Source: Desmodus rotundus
Lineage: Eukaryota > Chordata > Mammalia > Chiroptera > Phyllostomidae
Assembly: GCF_022682495.2 (NCBI RefSeq)
Contig: NW_026527279.1
Coordinates: forward strand, 1 to 64,000
Direction: 5' to 3'
Length of the DNA stretch: 64,000 bases
Shown here piece by piece: positions 58,001-64,000 of the stretch; within the stretch, counting starts at the first letter, position 1, and each line of letters starts with the position of its first letter. Made by a program: the position numbers and the translations under genes. Under the pieces are notes generated by a model that saw nothing but the letters and a program-made list of their open reading frames with translations, did not search any database and was not told the origin of the DNA.

Positions 58001-59069
58001 CAATATTCACCATCACGACATCCCTTCCTTATTGGTGTCAGAAGGCATCTTTTGCATGGAGAAAACACTTTAAGGGTTTCAGAACCGAAGTGGAATTGAT
58101 CTAGCCCAAATAGGGCAAAGTGTTTCTCAATTTCATGGTCCATATTATAGACATGAGGGGCCATGTGATTCCCGTCTGCAACTCAGGGCACAGAATGCAG
58201 TATGCCCGGGTCACCTTTAGAAAAACGGTTTCTTTACCCATGAAAAAGGAAAGCCAAGGTTTCTCCAGTTTCTTGTCTCCCGTTCAACTGCGTGCAATGC
58301 TATGCTGTGTCTGCATTTCTGCAGCCATATCGAGACCAATAGGGAAGCCAAGGGACACCAAGCTATACAGTTAAGCCACGTCAGAAGCGTCAACAGCAAT
58401 TATGTAGTTTCTTCCCTTTCTTGTCTGTCCAAAAGTAACACTATGCTACCGACTTCAGCATTTATTGTTTGCATTATATTGCTTCTTACTCACACAGAAT
58501 GTATTGCAAGTTGAGCCATGCCGTACGTTCTTCAACATAACAACTTAGGTTTTCCCTCAATAATAAGCAAAGTATAAATCCCATGGATTAAAACAAACAC
58601 ATATCTCTTACTTCTGAGTCTTCCAGTTATCTACGATATTCTTTAGTCTCCTCATCTGATCTTGGCTTGACTTTTGGTGGAAGGTAGACCTGAGGATTGA
58701 GTGAGGTGTTTTCCCGTATGGAAGCCAAGAATGAATGTGTATCCATTACATACAACATACTTTTGTAGGCAGCTGTTCCAACCTAATGAGGACTGCCAGT
58801 AATTAGCATAGCTTCAGGATTTGGACATCACAACTGATGTCTTGCCATTGATGGAGAAAGTCACATGCCCAAGATAATCAATAGAGTAGGGAAATAGGTT
58901 CTCGAAGCAGTAAGGGGTAAAGGGGAGAGTAGCGTATTCTCTGCATATAATTTACCACAAGTAATATTAACTATGGATTATTAGGTTGCATAATTAGTTG
59001 TATTCATTTTTATTGCTACTAAATGTAATATTATTAAATAATAAGACATTTATTTTGCTTTTTGTCTTT

Positions 59070-59260
59070 AAAGATATTTGTAATTCCACTTTAGAGAGAG
59101 GAAATGAGGGACAGAAACAGGCAAGCATGGTTGTCTCTCAGGCGCCTCCCATGACGACATAGCCCACAGACCAGGCATGTGCCCTTCCTAGGAGTTGAAC
59201 ACCCAACCCATTGGTGTACAGGACGGCACTACCACCAACAGAGCTACACACTCTTGGGCT
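59070..59260 (-). mobile_element. Second Ves-type SINE (unit 4)
   Basis: Counterpart of 13192-13382 with private changes ('aaagatatttg', 'gtgcccttcc'). Confidence 0.75.
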
Positions 59261-59372
59261 CCCTTCCCTTTAGGCTTAGTAAATTTTTTGCACACCAGGC
59301 GCTAGAGAAGTCTTTTCCGAAACAGAAAATATTCACATCATATTTACTTAAAGTTCTTCCAGGTTACTTACA

Positions 59373-59881
59373 GTGTATGGAATAAAATCAAAACTTCATC
59401 AGTTCATCTGAAAGTCTGTTCACAACCTCAACATTGCCTTCTTGGCTTTAGGCATTCTTCAAACCACACATTTTTCAATGCACCAAAGTGCATTTAATTC
59501 CTGGAAATAGTCATGCTTTCTGTCACAGCAGGCCTTTCACATCTGCTTGTTCTCCTGGCTCAGTTATAATCTTTCCATTTTTGCTTCCTCCCCTTTTCTC
59601 TTGCCTAATTTCTTCTCACCCCTCCTACCTAACTGCCAGTGATCATGCCTGACTCAGATCAGATAGAACTCCCTCAAGAGTCTCCTTTGATCCTTGGCCT
59701 TCTTATAGCCATGGATTCTAAATATGGTTTTTAGGATTGTAGCATGCCATTTTAATGACGTAAATACATGTCACCGTGTTTTCCTCTTCCTCCATCAGAC
59801 CATGAATGCCTTTAATTCGGAGATCATATCATATTTATCTTTGCACCTAACATAGATGCTCCACACCCTGTTCAGTAAATT
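59373..59881 (+). mobile_element. L2 3' end (unit 4)
   Basis: Counterpart of 13495-14003 with private changes ('cttcctcccctttt', 'ccctcaagag', 'gtcaccgtg'). Confidence 0.6.
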
Positions 59882-60773
59882 AGTGGTGATCATTATAGAT
59901 ATCAATTGCATCTAAATCTCATGCTCCTGTGAGGGGTGGTACCAAGAGTGAAATAAATCGTGCCCTCCACCCCTTCGCAACGATTTCTATAGGTTGAACA
60001 AAATGCAAGCTTTGAAATTGAATTGAAAGAAAAGCCCCAAACAGTACAATGAAATCCAAAGTGTGTGTAGAAAAGCAGCCATGCCTGGACAGTGGGTAAC
60101 TAAGTAGATTAATGGTGTGCACAGAAGCTCCTGGTCATTTTACATATCTACTGGTGGAGCTAACCTACTCTTCTCTGCCCCTGGCATTTCACACTGTAAT
60201 CCGAAGCAAAGATTGGCAATCAATGGGGTGAGAATCTTGAGAGTGTGGCCGCAATACATTGTCCTTCAATAGACTCTGAAACTTGTTGTTCTCTCCTGAC
60301 ATATCAAACCTATGCACATGTCATGTGTGAGAAACAGCATTTGATTTTGATGACAAACTCCTAAAGTATCCCCTGGGAGCTGGCGTTAGGTCCTGCACCT
60401 CCTCGATAAATTGTGATGTACATAGGAGAACACCCATCAGCAGTGTGACCAGGAGCAGAAAAGGCAGCCAATATTGTAGTGCTTTTTCCAGTGTATTCCT
60501 CTTTTCGTTGTAAAATATCACAGGGGACTCCCTTGCCTGACATGCTTCCTTATTCTTTACAGAGGACTAGAACCATTTTTTTTTTTGATACAAGTTCACT
60601 TTTTACTTATTTGTTTGTTTGTTTATATCTTTATTTTATAGACAGCTCCAATAAGTTGCTATAACATTATGACTATAGAATTATTGTTATAACAATGACT
60701 CCCTCTCATTCAGGCCCTCTGTCTTTCCTGACCTTGCTACCACTGACTTGCTGATGTCTTCAGCTGGCCCTTG

Positions 60774-60781
60774 TGATGTCA
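60774..60781 (+). promoter_or_regulatory. CRE-like site upstream of E2 copy 5
   Basis: The same octamer, unchanged, about 180 bp before the ATG at 60955. Confidence 0.35.
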
Positions 60782-60954
60782 CAGAGCATGTTCCATACTG
60801 CCAGGGAAACGCAGGACCGTTTGGGGCAGGCCTGAAGAAAGAGTAGTGGCAGGCCGGTAGGAGCGGTTGGCACTGTAGAAGGGAGGCCTTGCGTCCTGGC
60901 AGCTCAGTTTGGGCTTTAGACACTGAGCAGCCGACAGTAGCAGAGGAGGAAGTG

Positions 60955-61721
<767 letters not shown>

Positions 61722-61750
61722 ATGAGGGACAAATGATAACCCCTCACCTC

Positions 61751-61756
61751 AATAAA
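61751..61756 (+). terminator. Poly(A) signal of E2 copy 5
   Basis: AATAAA 29 bp after the TGA of copy 5. Confidence 0.75.
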
Positions 61757-62259
61757 ACACCTGGCTTTTGAATGGGCTGTTCTTTGACTACTTTCTGGGA
61801 GGCATCCTTTCCAATATCACATGTGACACATTAGAGTGTGTGGAGGCTGGAGGGAAGCCGTGGGTGGCGTGGGTGTGAGAGGTGAGGGGGAAGGGGGCAT
61901 GCTTGGGAAATGGGGTAGCGGGAAAGAGGCCAGTTCCAATAAACATTTTACTGAAGGCCTTCTTTCCTCCTTAGGGATAGGAAATGTAGAACAACAGTGT
62001 GGTGGGCTTAGCAGGAGTACTTTAGAACTGACAATGGCGGGGACCACTGGATGAAGATTAGGAAGTTCATAAGGTATCTTTTTCATTCTGAGGCACCTGT
62101 GTGTTTAGGGGTTTGCTTTGGCAGAAGTGAACGGCAACCCATAGCCTCTACTACCAGGCCTGCATTTAACTGCAGAAACATTAAGTGGATGAGGAGTTGT
62201 CACAAAAAGAAAACTGTGTTTTGTTGCAAGAATTCTCCACCCTCAGTCATCAATGCCCA

Positions 62260-62882
62260 CCTTTTTGACATATATGCCTCCCTGCACACTCTGGATTGCA
62301 CCCCAATTTCCAGCACATGCCCACATGTTGACAATAGCTCACATGTACAAGCTGCCCTAGTGCCTGCCCATCAGTAGATGAGTGGTAAGTGCACACAATG
62401 GAATAAATAGTACATGCCAATCTGTCCCCTTGCGACAGTGTGCATGGACCTGAGGAACATTATGCTCAGTGAAATAAGCCAGTCAGAGGAAGACAGATAC
62501 CAAACAATCTCACTAATTTGGAGAATGAAATGAACAAACTGAACTAACAAGGCTGATTGGGACAGGCACCTAGGAGAGCTGGCCAACAGGTGTCAGAGCA
62601 GGGAGGTTGTGCCTGCTGGGTGGGGAAGGGGAAGGGATTAAGAAAAACCATCCCAGATAACAGTAAGGGTTAGACCTGAGGGAAAGGAGGAGGGGCGATG
62701 CAAAAGAAGGGTGTGAAGTGGGACAGCTGCTTGTGCTGGACACCGTCTTGACATGGGGTGCTCTACACATAATTCAATATACACTACAGAGGAATCGTAG
62801 ACTTGTATGCTTAAAACCTGCATAATTCCAATAAGCAGTGTCTCCCCCAGCACAGGCAATTAAAAAAATAACAAAATAAGAA
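62260..62882 (+). mobile_element. L1 3' fragment (unit 5)
   Basis: Counterpart of 1090-1712; combines the unit 1 allele at 62418 with the unit 3 allele at 62648. Confidence 0.75.
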
Positions 62883-63064
62883 AACTTTCTTTCTTTGTTT
62901 CATCCTTTTCTCTACGAAAGCGTGTATTCACACCCGTGTCCTTAGAGCTCTCCTGTGACTGAGCAGCTGTTGAGGTCCTTCTGATTGCCTCATGGGCTAT
63001 ATACTGGAGGCTAAGGTTTTGTGATTAAGGAAAGGAGCTATCCACACCAGGAAGACAGACAAGA

Positions 63065-63330
63065 GAGACGCAAATGCAAACGACAATGAGATATAACCTC
63101 ACCAGTCAGAATGGCCATCATCAAGAAGTCAACACAAAACGCATACTGGTGAGATTGTAGAACGAAGGCAACCCTTTGGCCCTGTGGGTCGAAATGCAGA
63201 CTGGGGCACTCACTGTTGGAAACGATATTGAATTTCTTCATTAATGGGATTGCCTTTTCATCCAGATATTCCACTGCTGGGATCCTACCTGAAGAATCCT
63301 CCAACATGCGCCATGCTGTTGGTCAACACT
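63065..63330 (+). mobile_element. L1 ORF2 3'-end fragment (unit 5)
   Basis: Counterpart of 1895-2160 with no notable change. Confidence 0.75.
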
Positions 63331-64000
63331 AGAAGTGAGGAAGAACAATTAAGCAATCGGAGCCAGCAAGCGAGAGGGTCGGAAATCAAAATGCAAGAGT
63401 GGCTAAAGGCAGAGACCATTTGGGCAGGTTCTTTGTTGCTCCACGTGAAACATGAGATAGGGCTAAGGGAAAGGTGAAGATCCAGATGACTGGACCGACA
63501 GGAGAGATTTTTCAAATTGTGCTTTCATAACATTAGGGTGCAGGTTCCTGCCATGCTGGTTCCTGGGTGGCCTGAGAAAGAGGCATCTAACATCATTTTC
63601 AGGACCTTGGGAGCTTACAGGCAGCCTGCATAGTCTCTGTTTCTAACTGGATGTTTGAGTGAGGCCACATTTTCATCACGTGCTTCAACCGAAAAAATAT
63701 CTTATCAATAGCTTACAATTCATACCCCAAAGAGCACCTTCAGAGTTGCAGGATTTTGTCCCTTAAGAACAGTGATCAGAAAGAGAAGGTCTGGACAAGG
63801 GAGTCTTAGCAAGTCCTCTGAACATGGTTGTTTGGCATGTTAAAGTGTGTACGCATGGGAGCATTCCTTTGGTTTACCATTCATCTCTGCAGAGCACTTC
63901 AGGCAGACACCATCAGGTGATCAGAGGTGAAATGGACTTCCAATTTTCAGTCTACCAGCTTCAGCCAAGGAATTTGGAGTGCAGATATTTTGGCTCTGGT

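Larger units (their letters stand above)
46469..60773. other. Spacer between E2 copies 4 and 5
   Basis: Same content as 587-14896. Unrecognised stretches are 46469-46971, 48043-49076, 50064-52056, 55094-59069 and 59882-60320. Confidence 0.7.
61757..64000. other. Spacer after E2 copy 5, cut by the window end
   Basis: Holds the two L1 fragments listed above. The final stretch 63331-64000 has nothing I recognise and matches 2161-2830. Confidence 0.7.

Overview
The window is a piece of a mammalian nuclear genome, most likely from a bat. The evidence is interspersed repeats: two tRNA-derived SINEs per unit that match my recollection of the Ves family of bats, a decayed HAL1-type half-LINE of the kind common in bats, several L1 3' fragments and an L2 3' end. 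I see no bacterial, phage, plasmid, CRISPR or rRNA features.

The whole window is a head-to-tail tandem array with a unit of about 15.3 kb. Taking base 1 as the start of a unit, the units run 1-15292, 15293-30588, 30589-45882, 45883-61170, and a partial fifth from 61171 to the window end. Lengths are 15292, 15296, 15294 and 15288 bp. The differences are fully accounted for by a few single-base or homopolymer indels. Units differ otherwise by scattered single-base changes, so the array is either recent or actively homogenised. It enters and leaves the window mid-unit, so the real copy number is higher than five.

Each unit carries one recognisable gene on the + strand: a two-exon, 189-residue ubiquitin-conjugating enzyme (E2) of the UBE2D/UbcH5 type. 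Exon 1 encodes an acidic 30-residue leader. After an intron of 196-197 bp, exon 2 encodes 12 linker residues and the complete E2 fold without any intron. This looks like a retrocopy of a UBE2D transcript that acquired a new 5' exon and promoter. The catalytic Cys (127), the HPN motif (117-119) and the core active-site residues are kept. The backside Ser22 of UBE2D is Phe, and Ala96 in the E3-contact loop is Ile. All complete exon 2 copies are open. A CRE-like site lies about 180 bp upstream of each ATG, and an AATAAA lies 29 bp after each stop.

Layout of one unit, in unit 1 coordinates: E2 exon 2 and poly(A) signal (72-586); L1 3' fragments (about 1090-1712 and 1895-2160); unrecognised sequence; a rearranged L1 3' fragment (3195-3700) with a T tract; another L1/HAL1 3' UTR piece (3965-4185); unrecognised AT-rich DNA; Ves SINE (6179-6378); HAL1-like element with a broken ORF1 (about 6670-8520); antisense L1 3' end (8700-9215); about 4 kb unrecognised; Ves SINE (13192-13382); L2 3' end (13495-14003); unrecognised DNA including a short membrane-like reading frame on the minus strand; then the promoter and exon 1 of the next E2 copy. 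The most notable content is a tandemly amplified, diverged E2 family whose units show mosaic sequence consistent with gene conversion.
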